DNA of 64,000 nucleotides. Source: an uncultured Granulosicoccaceae bacterium (GTDB lineage Bacteria > Pseudomonadota > Gammaproteobacteria > Granulosicoccales > Granulosicoccaceae). Both the position numbers and the translations under genes were made by a program. Shown here piece by piece: positions 52,306 to 61,880 of this stretch. Numbering within the stretch: position 1 is the first letter of the stretch; each line of letters opens with the position of its first letter. The DNA lies in assembly GCA_937951345.1 (NCBI GenBank), contig CALFCF010000051.1:1-64000 (forward strand). The letters are read 5' to 3'. The notes beneath the pieces were generated by a model. The model saw nothing but the letters and a program-made list of their open reading frames with translations. It searched no databases and was not told where the DNA came from.

Positions 52306-53460
52306 TCAATTAGATTGATTCAAAGCATCATCCAGGGTCAGCATGCCCTGGCGTTGTGTTCGAAAATCGGCCACGAACTGGTCATATCGGGACATTTCGA
52401 TTGCCGCCCGAATCTCTGACATCAACTCTTGATAATAGTAAAGGTTATGCAGTGTGTTCAGACGGGAGCCCAGAATCTCACCACATTTCGACAGGTGATA
52501 CAGATAACTTCGCGAATAGTGCTGACAGGTATAACAGCCGCAGGATTCATCGATCGGTCGGGTATCTTCCCTGAACCGCGCATTGCGCAAACGCAAATCA
52601 CCGTTGCGTGTGTACAGGAAATCATTGCGCGCATTGCGCGTCGGCAGTACACAGTCAAACATGTCGACACCCTGTGCTACAGCAGCGACGATATCTTCAG
52701 GTTTGCCAACACCCATTAAATACCGCGGCTTATCTAATGGAAGGTATTCAGTTGTCTCGCAGAGGATGCGCTCCCTCTCCTCAGGTGGCTCACCTACTGC
52801 CAACCCACCAAGTGCATAGCCCTCAAAGCCAATACGTGCCAATTCGGCACTCGATTCTTCACGCAAGTGAGAATACGTACCACCCTGCACAATGCCAAAA
52901 AGGGCGTTCGGATTTGAGGATTCAATATCTTGTAGCTTATTAAATTCATCGCGGCTGCGGGCAGCCCAGCGCATCGACAGCTGCATGGATTCTCGCGCTT
53001 GTTGCTCTGTGGCCGGATAAGGCGTGCATTCATCAAAAGCCATTACAATATCCGACCCGAGTGCATGCTGCACCTGCATCGAGACTTCAGGACTCAGAAA
53101 AACCTGCCCGCCATCGACAGGTGATCGAAACGTCACGCCCTCTTCTGTGATTTTGCGTAGCTTCGCCAGACTAAAAACCTGAAAACCACCCGAGTCGGTC
53201 AGTAGCGGACCGGACCACTGCATGAAATCATGCAGGTCACCATGTTTTTTTATAATGTCAGTGCCTGGTCGTAGCCACAAATGAAAGGTGTTGCCAAGCA
53301 GAATGGATGCACCGGTGTCCGCAACTTCCTCGGGAGTGAGTGACTTAACAGTCCCATAGGTGCCTACCGGCATAAAAGCCGGTGTTTCCACCGCACCGCG
53401 GTTGAACACCAGCCGTCCACGCCGCGCACGACCATGGTTTGTCAGCAATTCATATTTCAT
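52306..53460 (-). CDS. tgt: Queuine tRNA-ribosyltransferase
   Basis: A 384-residue TIM-barrel enzyme exchanging guanine-34 for preQ1 in GUN-anticodon tRNAs. [13 protein letters not shown] near 85 has the general-base Asp, [10 protein letters not shown]-like [11 protein letters not shown] near 140, [11 protein letters not shown] near 225 and [12 protein letters not shown] near 258, where the Asp is the nucleophile. [17 protein letters not shown] is the zinc site. ATG at 53458-53460 overlaps the queA stop as ATGA and was preferred over GTG at 53475. Confidence 0.96.
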   Translation of the reverse strand: MKYELLTNHGRARRGRLVFNRGAVETPAFMPVGTYGTVKSLTPEEVADTGASILLGNTFHLWLRPGTDIIKKHGDLHDFMQWSGPLLTDSGGFQVFSLAKLRKITEEGVTFRSPVDGGQVFLSPEVSMQVQHALGSDIVMAFDECTPYPATEQQARESMQLSMRWAARSRDEFNKLQDIESSNPNALFGIVQGGTYSHLREESSAELARIGFEGYALGGLAVGEPPEERERILCETTEYLPLDKPRYLMGVGKPEDIVAAVAQGVDMFDCVLPTRNARNDFLYTRNGDLRLRNARFREDTRPIDESCGCYTCQHYSRSYLYHLSKCGEILGSRLNTLHNLYYYQELMSEIRAAIEMSRYDQFVADFRTQRQGMLTLDDALNQSN

Positions 53461-54536
53461 TTGTTTTCTGGCCACACAAGCATCGCGTCACCGTAGCTAT
53501 AAAAGCGATAACGTTGTTCAACCGCTTCCCGGTAGGCAGTCAATGTCTGTGTTTGCCCGGCGAACGCGCATACCAGCATGATCAATGTTGATTCAGGTAA
53601 ATGAAAGTTGGTGATCATGCCATCCACCACGCGAAAGGGATATCCCGGCCGGATGAATAACTGAGTCTCTGATAAACCGTTAGTCGGTAAGACCAGTCGA
53701 TCACTGCAATCAGTTTGCTGCGCAGCCGATTCAAGTGTTCGAACACAGGTGGTGCCGACTGCTATTATTCGCCCTCCTGCTGCACGGGTTTTTTCCAGTT
53801 CATCCGCTGTTGTATCTGACAGGCTGTAGCGTTCGCTGTGCATAACGTGCTGATCAACGTCATCACAACGCAGAGGCTGAAACGTACCCGCCCCCACATG
53901 CAGGGTAACAAAGCTCGAGTCGATTCCTTTATCTGACAACGCGCTTAATAAGGCGTCAGAGAAATGCAATCCCGCCGTGGGTGCGGCCACAGCACCGTCA
54001 TGGCGCGCATATACCGTCTGGTACCGCTCTGCATCTTCATGACCGGCACTGCGATCAATATACGGAGGCAATGGAATCTGACCAAAGGCATGAAAGGTTT
54101 CAATGATGGGGCTACCATCGGACGTCTGCACTGTAACAAAATCCGTCTGGCGCGCGGAGATTAACAGTTCTTTGGCCGCACCTTTTTCAACCTCACCACT
54201 GCGGCGTTCAACTAACACGGTTTGACCTATGGATGCAGGCTTGCTGGCTCGAAACTTAACCAGTGCAGTATCAAGAGACAGCACCCGCTCCAATAACAAT
54301 TCAATGCGGCCACCGGTAGGTTTGCAGGCCATAAGCCTTGCCGGTACGACACGGGTATCGTTAAAGACCAGCCGGTCACCCGGTTTTAGCAAATCCACAA
54401 GCCCGGAGAAACATTCATGCCGGATATTTCCCGTCTCGCCGTCCAGACACATCAGTCGACTGGCGGTACGCGATTCCGTGGGAAACTGCGCTATCTGTTC
54501 GGTTGGAACCTCTATATAAAAATCGCTTTTTTTCAC
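53457..54536 (-). CDS. queA: S-adenosylmethionine:tRNA ribosyltransferase-isomerase
   Basis: A 359-residue enzyme that transfers and isomerises the ribosyl part of SAM onto preQ1-tRNA, giving epoxyqueuosine. [14 protein letters not shown] near 55 and [12 protein letters not shown] near 165 are family motifs, followed by [12 protein letters not shown] near 190 and [16 protein letters not shown] near 310. GTG start. It is translationally coupled to tgt and divergent from tRNA-Leu(CAA). Confidence 0.96.
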   Translation of the reverse strand: MKKSDFYIEVPTEQIAQFPTESRTASRLMCLDGETGNIRHECFSGLVDLLKPGDRLVFNDTRVVPARLMACKPTGGRIELLLERVLSLDTALVKFRASKPASIGQTVLVERRSGEVEKGAAKELLISARQTDFVTVQTSDGSPIIETFHAFGQIPLPPYIDRSAGHEDAERYQTVYARHDGAVAAPTAGLHFSDALLSALSDKGIDSSFVTLHVGAGTFQPLRCDDVDQHVMHSERYSLSDTTADELEKTRAAGGRIIAVGTTCVRTLESAAQQTDCSDRLVLPTNGLSETQLFIRPGYPFRVVDGMITNFHLPESTLIMLVCAFAGQTQTLTAYREAVEQRYRFYSYGDAMLVWPENK

Positions 54537-54560
54537 ACGCGCATGGTATCAAGCGAATGC

Positions 54561-54589
54561 TTTACCGGACACCAAAAACTCACTACACT
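54561..54589 (+). promoter_or_regulatory. Candidate promoter of tRNA-Leu(CAA)
   Basis: TTTACC (54561-54566) and TACACT (54584-54589) match the sigma-70 -35 and -10 at four of six bases each, with an ideal 17-base spacer. The predicted start is about 26 bases ahead of the mature tRNA. Confidence 0.5.
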
Positions 54590-54621
54590 TGCGTGCTATC
54601 GACAAAAGATCTTGTTCCCCT

Positions 54622-54708
54622 GCCGGGGTGGCGGAATTGGTAGACGCGCCGGATTCAAAATCCGGTTCTGGTAACAGAGTGAGAGTTCAAGTCTCTCTCC
54701 CGGCACCA
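54622..54708 (+). tRNA. tRNA-Leu(CAA)
   Basis: Plus strand, 87 nt, class II. Acceptor GCCGGGG pairs with CTCCCGGC-type 3-prime strand, anticodon stem CCGGA/TCCGG around TTCAAAA (anticodon CAA), long variable arm, discriminator A, encoded CCA. It borders the accessory region. Confidence 0.97.
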
Positions 54709-54735
54709 TCTCACTTATAATTTCCAAGAAAAATA

Positions 54736-54804
54736 GCCGGATTCAAAATCCGTCTGGTTTCCGCGGCAACAGAGTGACAGTTCAAGTCTCTCTCCCGGCA
54801 CCAT
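54736..54804 (+). pseudogene. Degenerate 3-prime copy of tRNA-Leu(CAA)
   Basis: A partial second copy begins at the anticodon arm (gccggattcaaaatccg, identical to 54648-54664), has a variable region seven bases longer than in the intact gene, and ends with a 26-base stretch identical to 54684-54709 (T-arm, acceptor 3-prime strand and CCA). The D-arm and acceptor 5-prime half are absent, so it cannot fold as a tRNA. Such remnants arise by tandem duplication or by integration at the tRNA 3-prime end. Confidence 0.8.
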
Positions 54805-54822
54805 ATCTAACACGAGCAAGAA

Positions 54823-56088
54823 TCAGGGTTTGATTATTTCAGCATCTGCATCAGTCGAGTAATTCTGCTGAGCGAGCAACATCAACGCAGCCCAGAACAC
54901 GACCACCGCAACGAGCGCATATTGCGCCGCATAAAATCGAATCCAGTTGACGGGAAACAGCAAAAAGTGAGCACCCACATAAAGGACAGATGAAACGATT
55001 AGAAACAGCAGGTTCTGGTGTAGTACGGATACCCGTTGCTCAGGATGATAGACAAAACGCGCTGAAAACATAAATATCCCAATAACCACCAGCGCACCAA
55101 ACACGAAGAACCTCGGTTCGTAGGAAAAACTTCTAATGCCTTGCCACAAATAGGAAAGATAGTTCTCTAAAGTTACGACAAAAGAATATGTCTCAGGATG
55201 GGTTGGTTTAGTTCCAAAGTTGTAGCCAATTAAAGATGACCAAGGATCGCCATCGACTATGTAATTGTTTAGTACCAGATAGGCTCCAATGGTTGCAAAC
55301 GAACTTAAAAGAACCCACTTACGTGAAAAACGGGCAGTCATATACAAGTAACCCAGAAAGAACACGGCAATAATTATCAAATCGGTACGAACAAAAATAC
55401 TGGCCGGCAATAAAATCAACAAAAACCAATTGCCGCGAAACAATAGCCAATACATAAACACTGTAACAAGCGCAGCAAGAGCATCCGGTGACGAGAAACG
55501 CGCCAGTTCAAATAGACCAAAAGCGAAAGCTATAAATGGAATAGAAAAACATACTCCATAGGGCAGCGTGACAGGTAGAAGATTTGCCAGTAAAAAAATA
55601 CATACAATCATGCAAATCGTAGAAATAAAATAGCTCGCAAAAAAGGGGTCCATACCCAAATGCATCAACCCGCTCAGCAGACCGATATAAACAATGCGCG
55701 CATCATAAAAAAACTGACTGGTTTGCCTGAACGCTTCGTGGTCGGCGGCAATAATTGTTCTACTCTCAGATGCAACCAAAAAGCTATAGTCTTCTGCAGA
55801 AACCGATTCTGCCAATTGCGCATAGACTATTTCGTGAATATCGGAAAACGGAAGTTGAGTCAGGTACTTGGTGGCATTGGCAACATAAGCCAACATATCC
55901 CATTCGAGGATCGGCACTGACAACGATAGCATTCCGAACACCAACGAGAAGCAGGCGATAAACGCCCTTTGCATTAATCGCCGGTGCTTTGCAACAAAGA
56001 TGCTCAGCTGATCGCGCATGCTATGCCCGGATTGTTCCGTTACCTCACGAATGCTCGAACCCACTAAAAAAGCCCACACTGATGCCAT
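54823..56088 (-). CDS. Multi-span membrane protein, GT-C glycosyltransferase-like
   Basis: A 421-residue integral membrane protein with about ten hydrophobic segments. The loop after the first core span contains ILEWDMLAYVANATKYL (near 60), an Asp-Tyr arrangement like the catalytic loop of GT-C enzymes that use polyprenyl-phosphate sugars. The overall topology (large first periplasmic loop, many spans, short tail) also fits. No specific family was recognised. An alternative Met start is at 56019. It lies next to tRNA-Leu and faces the putative polyprenyl-phosphoryl-pentose genes, so it could use that donor, but this is inference. Confidence 0.6.
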   Translation of the reverse strand: MASVWAFLVGSSIREVTEQSGHSMRDQLSIFVAKHRRLMQRAFIACFSLVFGMLSLSVPILEWDMLAYVANATKYLTQLPFSDIHEIVYAQLAESVSAEDYSFLVASESRTIIAADHEAFRQTSQFFYDARIVYIGLLSGLMHLGMDPFFASYFISTICMIVCIFLLANLLPVTLPYGVCFSIPFIAFAFGLFELARFSSPDALAALVTVFMYWLLFRGNWFLLILLPASIFVRTDLIIIAVFFLGYLYMTARFSRKWVLLSSFATIGAYLVLNNYIVDGDPWSSLIGYNFGTKPTHPETYSFVVTLENYLSYLWQGIRSFSYEPRFFVFGALVVIGIFMFSARFVYHPEQRVSVLHQNLLFLIVSSVLYVGAHFLLFPVNWIRFYAAQYALVAVVVFWAALMLLAQQNYSTDADAEIIKP

Positions 56089-56626
56089 AGAAAAATACTC
56101 GTCAGAGCATTGTACAAACCCTGAAACGAATCAGCCCACCGTTCGAATTAAAAACTATCGCTACTGTAACGCGACTTCAGAGACTATAAAGTTTCAGACA
56201 ACGCGTTACTTCGGATATCCGGGCAATGATCGGCGAATCACTTGCTATGCGCGGATTCCAAAACTGCGAGACTTTTCGGCTGCTATTTTTCAGCCAAGGC
56301 GACCGCAACCGACGTCACTGAAATCAACAATTCAGGTCAAAAACTTACGTTAGAGCGCCGAATAATCGGATGTTTTCGAACAATTCTGGTATCGGCGATA
56401 AGTTTCACGAGCCAATCGACGTTGTGGAAATTTGTCGAACAGGCCACATCAGAGTGGGTAAATTACCCCAAAGCCCTTAACGCCAGAGCGCATATTGGCA
56501 GCCCATTTGTGCAAAAAACTGCTCGATGTTACGCGCTTGTACGGTTGCCAACCGGTTGGCGATCAACGGGTTTAAAGGCACCTGACGTATCCAGTATCGG
56601 TCAGCAGGCTAACAGCTTTGTAAGAT
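56089..56626. other. Intergenic region in the accessory segment
   Basis: About 540 bases. A 197-codon plus-strand frame (56242-56835) runs into the acyltransferase gene on the opposite strand; its protein resembles nothing and looks spurious. Possibly decayed sequence. Confidence 0.45.
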
Positions 56627-57622
56627 TTAGCGGGTCGCTGGCGATTTCGACCATCGAGTATTTATGTACCTTCGAGCCGGATTTTCCACAAGAAAGAAAG
56701 AGCCAGTACCAACAATTACTGACAGAAACAACGCGGTCAGTGCACCTCCCGGCAGCGCGTAGTAAAGCTTGTAGAAAATTTGTTGCCAGAGATAGATTGA
56801 ATAGGAAAGAACGCCCAACCAGCGCAGCGGGGTAAAACAAAACAACTGTCGAACAAGCCTCGCACTGTGCAACAAATGATTAACCGCTATACCCAATAAC
56901 ACAGGGCAAAGCGTGAAGGTCAGCCAGATCGGGAATAGACGGATATAACAGATAAACGCTATAACCACACACGCGAGCGGTATATAGCCATTTATTTGCA
57001 GATTTTTTTCCTTTATCCAAAGATTGTATCCGGCGGAGAAAGCGATAAAACCAATAGTCGTTTCCGTCCTGATTAGCGTTGCCTCAAACTCGCTCGCTGG
57101 AACAGTTAGATAGTAGTACCAGGAAAAGGCGACCGAAATAAAGAACAGGGAAAATAGAAATGCTGTAATTCGCCCACGCGCTATAAGTACCACGGAAACA
57201 ATACTCATAACAACGTAGCTGTGCTCTTCAACACTAAGCGACCATAAATGTCCGGTTGGCAACACGGTCGAATAGTAAACAGGTTCTGCAGGAAAATAGG
57301 TGCGAACAAAAAATAATGATGCAAGAAATTCGATTGGACTAAAGTCGTATTTGAGCAGAATTGCAACAGCAAATGACGCCACCAAAAAAACTACCAGCGC
57401 GGGCATAACCCGACTAAAACGTCTGATGTAGAAATCCCTGAGTGGCATCCGGCGAACAAATAAAATATTGCTCATTAACATTCCGGATAACACAAAAAAA
57501 ACATCTACCCCCATACGTTCTTCCCACACCCATTTGCTGAAAGTAAAATGACCAATAAGCACCAGCATTATGGCCAGGCCTCGCCATCCATCCCATTCAG
57601 GAATATGTGAAGAAGAATTCAT
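56627..57622 (-). CDS. Acyltransferase-3 family membrane protein
   Basis: A 331-residue protein of the OafA/YrhL type with about ten spans. DGWRGLAIMLVLIGH near 10 holds the family His in the first span, the RRFSRVMPA Arg motif is near 68, and HLWSLSVEEHSYV near 125 is the signature. The family O-acylates sugars of LPS, capsule or other glycans on the membrane. The C-terminal SGNH domain present in some members is absent. The substrate is unknown; context suggests a surface glycan. Confidence 0.85.
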   Translation of the reverse strand: MNSSSHIPEWDGWRGLAIMLVLIGHFTFSKWVWEERMGVDVFFVLSGMLMSNILFVRRMPLRDFYIRRFSRVMPALVVFLVASFAVAILLKYDFSPIEFLASLFFVRTYFPAEPVYYSTVLPTGHLWSLSVEEHSYVVMSIVSVVLIARGRITAFLFSLFFISVAFSWYYYLTVPASEFEATLIRTETTIGFIAFSAGYNLWIKEKNLQINGYIPLACVVIAFICYIRLFPIWLTFTLCPVLLGIAVNHLLHSARLVRQLFCFTPLRWLGVLSYSIYLWQQIFYKLYYALPGGALTALFLSVIVGTGSFFLVENPARRYINTRWSKSPATR

Positions 57623-58182
57623 TACTTTTATTGTTTTCTTGATACCGGAATCAAATCAAATACACCACAACCACGATGTATTGATCGTGAAGTAAAACAT
57701 GCACTTTTTAACATATATCGATAACGTTGGATAATATTTGTTGGATGGATGTAGAACTATGCTACCAGTGTCCAACTCGCACACAGTAAGATCCGTTTCG
57801 CCGAAACGCTGAAATAGCCTGATCGGAGGCCTTACGGCACACTACCTGCGTTTAAGTTCCGATTTGAGATACAGTGCTGATCGCTGTAATTTGCGAGAGT
57901 GCTCCCTGCTCCCTAACCGATTCCAGATTACCCCGCGAACTTAAAAACCCGGGAGAACTTGAACATGATCAAGTTATACCTGTAACGGGATAATTTTGTG
58001 GCAGCCCGCTGGCTGTAGTGAATAAAGTCGTAGAACCAATGATCTTCCTAACGATCAAACTCGAAAATACCACTGCAGCGGATGTGGTTGCGACCAGGGA
58101 CATATCTGTTCTACTAATTACAGTGTATTAAGTATTGGGTACTGAGTACTTTGTGCTGTGTACCAATGCATTTAGCCCGACA
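57623..58182. other. Divergent intergenic region before the HAD-UbiA gene
   Basis: About 560 AT-richer bases between divergent genes, likely holding both promoters. A 48-codon open stretch ending at 58131 has no recognised product. The segment 58131-58160 has short near-repeats (agtattgggtactgagtact). Nothing else identified. Confidence 0.45.
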
Positions 58183-59622
58183 ATGCCAGAACCAACAAAC
58201 AAAATATCCAGGCCACTGTGCGTCGATCTCGATGGTACGCTGGTGCGCACGGATACGTTGCACGAGCATCTCCTGGCAACATTCAGCCAAGCCACACTGC
58301 AAACTCTTCTATCGTTCAAGCACCTGCTAGCAGGAAAAGCGAAATTTAAAGCTGAACTTTCAAAAATCAAAAAGTTCTCGGCTGACCACTTACCAGTCAA
58401 CGAACAGGTCGCGCAATTCATTGCCGAACAACCCGCCAATCGCGAGAAAATTCTTGTTACAGGTGCTTCAGCCGATATTGCTTCCGCGGTCGCAAAGAGC
58501 ACCGGTCTGTTTACGTCTGTCCTGGCATCTGATGATGAAACAAATTTGACCGGAGCTAACAAGCGTCAAAAACTTGTTGATCAATATGGTGAAAAAGGAT
58601 TCGACTACATCGGCAATGATTACGTAGACTGGCCGGTTTTCGAATCAGCAAATGAAGCGTACCTGGTCAGTGAAGACAGAAAACTGATTGAGGAAACCAC
58701 TAAAAGTTATGATCATGTCGCGACAATCGAACAAGAAAAAAGTGAGTTTGGCGATTGGCTGAAATTACTGCGCGTCCATCACTGGGCAAAAAATCTACTC
58801 GTGTTCATACCGTTGTTACTCGAACACAAAATATTCAATACTCATCTGTTATTGCAGTCAATATTATGCTTTCTTGCGTTTTCGTTGCTGGCGTCGATGA
58901 CTTATATTCTTAATGATCTACACGATATAAGAGCAGATCGACAAAACGCATTCAAAGCCAGCAGACCGCTTGCATCCGGTGCGATTACGATAGCCTCCAG
59001 CATCAAAATGGTGGGTTTGCTTTTTCTGGCATTTGTTGTTCTTCTATTTTTCTTACCACCAATGCTCGTTGGTGTACTTGTCTTTTATCTATTTGCCACG
59101 CTCAGTTACACCTTCATTATAAAACAGGTTTTATTTCTGGACGTTGTAACGCTTGCCGGCCTTCAAACCTTAAGAATTATCGCGGGAATCGTAGCAATAA
59201 ATGCCCTATGGTCGTTTTGGGTACTTACTTTCTCAATGTTTTTCTTTTTAAGCCTGGCATTGGCAAAACGGGTCGCCGAGCTAAAGAATTTGAAAAAGGA
59301 AAATCGTACAGAAACGGTAGGTAGAGGTTACTCTGTTGGCGACGTTAGTATACTCATGCCGACTGGAGTTTCAGCAGGCAACATCTCAGTATTGATCGTT
59401 GCGCTCTATATTAATAGCGAGAAGGTGGTAAAGATGTACTCGGTGCCCGAAATTCTTTGGGGTTTGTGCCCTCTATTAATTTACTGGCTGGGCCGAATCT
59501 GGATTGTTACTGCGCGTGGTTACATGACAGAAGATCCCCTTGTGTACGCCCTAAAGGACAAAGTCAGTCTGTTGATTTTCTGCCTATTCGTCCTTTGCGT
59601 TCTTCTCGCTTTTCCGTTGTGA
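58183..59622 (+). CDS. HAD phosphatase-UbiA prenyltransferase fusion, DPPR synthase-like
   Basis: A 479-residue two-domain protein. Residues 1-190 form a HAD-type hydrolase: DLDGT with Asp15 and Asp17, a VTGAS motif II, and GNDYVD near 145. From about 205 there is a UbiA membrane prenyltransferase with NDLHDIRAD (244-252, the NDxxDxxxD metal motif), RPLASGAI just after, and AKRVAEL (361-367). These last features match my memory of mycobacterial decaprenyl-phosphate 5-phosphoribosyltransferase (Rv3806c). It would join PRPP to a polyprenyl phosphate; the fused HAD may remove the 5-phosphate. ATG at 58183 was preferred over a TTG at 58135. Confidence 0.8.
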   Translation: MPEPTNKISRPLCVDLDGTLVRTDTLHEHLLATFSQATLQTLLSFKHLLAGKAKFKAELSKIKKFSADHLPVNEQVAQFIAEQPANREKILVTGASADIASAVAKSTGLFTSVLASDDETNLTGANKRQKLVDQYGEKGFDYIGNDYVDWPVFESANEAYLVSEDRKLIEETTKSYDHVATIEQEKSEFGDWLKLLRVHHWAKNLLVFIPLLLEHKIFNTHLLLQSILCFLAFSLLASMTYILNDLHDIRADRQNAFKASRPLASGAITIASSIKMVGLLFLAFVVLLFFLPPMLVGVLVFYLFATLSYTFIIKQVLFLDVVTLAGLQTLRIIAGIVAINALWSFWVLTFSMFFFLSLALAKRVAELKNLKKENRTETVGRGYSVGDVSILMPTGVSAGNISVLIVALYINSEKVVKMYSVPEILWGLCPLLIYWLGRIWIVTARGYMTEDPLVYALKDKVSLLIFCLFVLCVLLAFPL

Positions 59623-59704
59623 CCATAGTCGCAATGAACCCGCTAGGTAACAATTTTTTGGCTATCCCACAGCTATCTGCACTGACAGACATTGAAATTT
59701 CGCG

Positions 59705-61033
59705 ATGACGACGTATTCCAGTTGGGGGCTCCCTGATCGCGGTGAACAGACTGCCATTCGCCCACCGTGGCGCCCGGGCGACCTTAGGCAGTTTTCGTCA
59801 TCTGAGCTCAACGACTCAAACTCAGTGCTCGCATACGGAAACGGGCGAAGCTATGGCGATTCGTGCTTGAACAAACAAGGCTCACTCATCGATTGCCGTT
59901 CGCTCAACCGATTTATAAGTTTTGATAGCTTATCAGGCCAGCTGTCGGTTGAATGTGGCGTACTCTTCGACGACATCATCAACAACTTTGTACCCAAAGG
60001 GTGGTTTCTTCCGGTTACGCCAGGTACGCGATTTGTTACCGTAGGTGGCGCCATCGCTAATGATGTACACGGTAAAAATCACCATCGCAATGGGACGCTT
60101 GGTCGTCATATTCTAGAGTTGCAGCTACTACGAAGTGACGGCCAAAGTCTAACCTGCTCGCCAAACGGAAATACTGAGTTGTTCAATGCAACTATTGGCG
60201 GTTTGGGTTTGACTGGTATGATAACCAGCGCGACTATACAGCTGACACCCATCCAAACAGCCAACATGGATGTGCTAACGGTAACGTTCAGTTCGTTGCA
60301 GGAATTTCTGGATCTATCGCGTCAACATGACCTCGAATTCGAATATTCTGTCGCCTGGCTCGACTGCCTGAGTGTGGGATCAGGTTCATTTCGAGGTTTA
60401 TTGTATTTCGCCAATCATTCGAAGTCGCTTGATTCCGACGTGTTGAATTCGTTCAGGCTTAAGCCCGCACGTCTCGCGGTACCTTTCGATATACCAGGAT
60501 GGTGTCTCAACCGACAGAGCGTTTCTTTGTTTAACAGATACTACTTTGAATCGGGGAGACGAAAATCCGGCAACTCAACGCAAGCACTGCAGCCCTACTT
60601 TTACCCACTGGATGGCATTAACAACTGGAATAGAATTTATGGTCGTTCAGGCTTCTTCCAGTATCAGTTCACTATCCCGGAATCGCGACACTCAACATTC
60701 GAGAGAATTCTTAAACTTCTGGCTGAACGAGCCATGCCGTCGTTTCTTGCTGTGCTTAAATTATTTGGTGATCAACCTTCACCCGGGATTTTGTCGTTTC
60801 CAAAACCAGGCATTTGCCTGGCACTGGATATCAAAGATCAAGGGCCAAAAACACTAAAAATGCTCGATGATCTCGATCGGGAAGTCGTTGAAGCCGGAGG
60901 CAGCGTGTATCCGGCGAAAGACCGACGTATGAGCGGTGATGCCTTCAGGGCCTTCTACCCGCAGTATCAGCAATTTAGCGAGTACGTCGACCCGGCAATC
61001 AGTTCTGATTTGTGGCGCCGCGTTATCCAGTGA
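59705..61033 (+). CDS. DprE1-like FAD-dependent polyprenylphosphoryl-ribose oxidase
   Basis: A 442-residue VAO-type flavoprotein. AYGNGRSYGDSCLN near 48 binds FAD pyrophosphate, TPGTRFVTVGGAIANDVHGKNHH (about 105-130, in two family motifs) is the DprE1 signature, and the C-terminal half has VLKLFGD, LSFPKPG and YPAKDRRMSG, matching the mycobacterial enzyme around Cys387 and Lys418. Ala373 aligns with Cys387. The family oxidises the ribose 2-hydroxyl of polyprenylphosphoryl-ribose to a keto intermediate. Start 82 bases after the HAD-UbiA gene; 12 bases before the partner reductase. Confidence 0.85.
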   Translation: MTTYSSWGLPDRGEQTAIRPPWRPGDLRQFSSSELNDSNSVLAYGNGRSYGDSCLNKQGSLIDCRSLNRFISFDSLSGQLSVECGVLFDDIINNFVPKGWFLPVTPGTRFVTVGGAIANDVHGKNHHRNGTLGRHILELQLLRSDGQSLTCSPNGNTELFNATIGGLGLTGMITSATIQLTPIQTANMDVLTVTFSSLQEFLDLSRQHDLEFEYSVAWLDCLSVGSGSFRGLLYFANHSKSLDSDVLNSFRLKPARLAVPFDIPGWCLNRQSVSLFNRYYFESGRRKSGNSTQALQPYFYPLDGINNWNRIYGRSGFFQYQFTIPESRHSTFERILKLLAERAMPSFLAVLKLFGDQPSPGILSFPKPGICLALDIKDQGPKTLKMLDDLDREVVEAGGSVYPAKDRRMSGDAFRAFYPQYQQFSEYVDPAISSDLWRRVIQ

Positions 61034-61045
61034 TATCTAACTGAC

Positions 61046-61801
61046 ATGCAACAGATAACGTCTCAGGAAATCATAGTTTTCGGTGCCACCTCCGAACTCG
61101 CGCAGTGGGTATTGCGACTGCACGCAGAACGATCGGACACGGTAACGCTGATCGCACGTGATCCGCAAAAGTTGGAAGCTGTGGCGCAAGATGCTGAAAT
61201 CCGTGGTGCTAAAATTCGCGAAACTGTTGTCGCCGATCTGGAGCAAGTTGAAGACACAGCCAACCTGACGTCACGACTTTGTCAGAACAGACAAGGTAAT
61301 GTCGTCTGGTATTTCTTTCAGGGAGTTCTGCCTGAACAACAACTCGCACAAACCGACCGGGAAATCGCACAGCAGGTACTGGATACGAATTTCATCGCGA
61401 TCGCATCATCGCTGCATTATATAGCGCTACACATCGAACAACACGGTATGGGTACAGTTGTTGTTATTACGTCTGTGGCAGGGTTACGTGGTCGGCAATC
61501 GAATTACATCTACGGCACCAGCAAAGGTGCACTAAATATCTATTTGCAAGGACTTCGAAATCGATTGCACCCCCACGGAGGCAAAGTCGTCACTGTCATG
61601 CCGGGTTTTATAAAAACTGCAATGACTAACGAAATGAATAGGGGCGGAATATTGTGGGCGACACCTGAGCGAGTCGCCAGGGATGTCATCAAAGCAGCAG
61701 ATAAAGGCAGTGAAGTGCGCTATTCACCGTGGTTTTGGCGCTACATTATGGTGATTATCCAACACATACCGGAAAAAATATTCAACCGGATGAAACTCTA
61801 A
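61046..61801 (+). CDS. DprE2-like short-chain reductase
   Basis: A 251-residue classical SDR. VFGATSELAQWV near 10 is the nucleotide-binding motif, ITSVAGLRGRQSNYIYGTSKGAL (about 140-165, containing the Ser and Tyr-x3-Lys triad) and MPGFIKTAMT follow the DprE2 pattern. It would reduce the 2-keto intermediate from the oxidase to give polyprenylphosphoryl-arabinose. A hydrophobic amphipathic C-terminus (YIMVIIQHIPEKIF) may contact the membrane. Close spacing with the oxidase gene supports a two-component epimerase. Confidence 0.83.
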   Translation: MQQITSQEIIVFGATSELAQWVLRLHAERSDTVTLIARDPQKLEAVAQDAEIRGAKIRETVVADLEQVEDTANLTSRLCQNRQGNVVWYFFQGVLPEQQLAQTDREIAQQVLDTNFIAIASSLHYIALHIEQHGMGTVVVITSVAGLRGRQSNYIYGTSKGALNIYLQGLRNRLHPHGGKVVTVMPGFIKTAMTNEMNRGGILWATPERVARDVIKAADKGSEVRYSPWFWRYIMVIIQHIPEKIFNRMKL

Positions 61802-61880
61802 AACTGCAACTTTTTCGTTTTAGACATTTTCATACAGCAATATTCAGCTGAAAACTACCTAACTATAATAGACCTGCACT

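Noticed and set aside
54622-54804. Two functional tandem tRNA-Leu genes
   Set aside because: The second copy lacks the acceptor 5-prime strand and D-arm, so only the first is functional.
56242-56835. 197-codon plus-strand reading frame
   Set aside because: It runs about 200 bases into the acyltransferase gene on the other strand, and its protein shows no domain, hydrophobic pattern or ribosome site.
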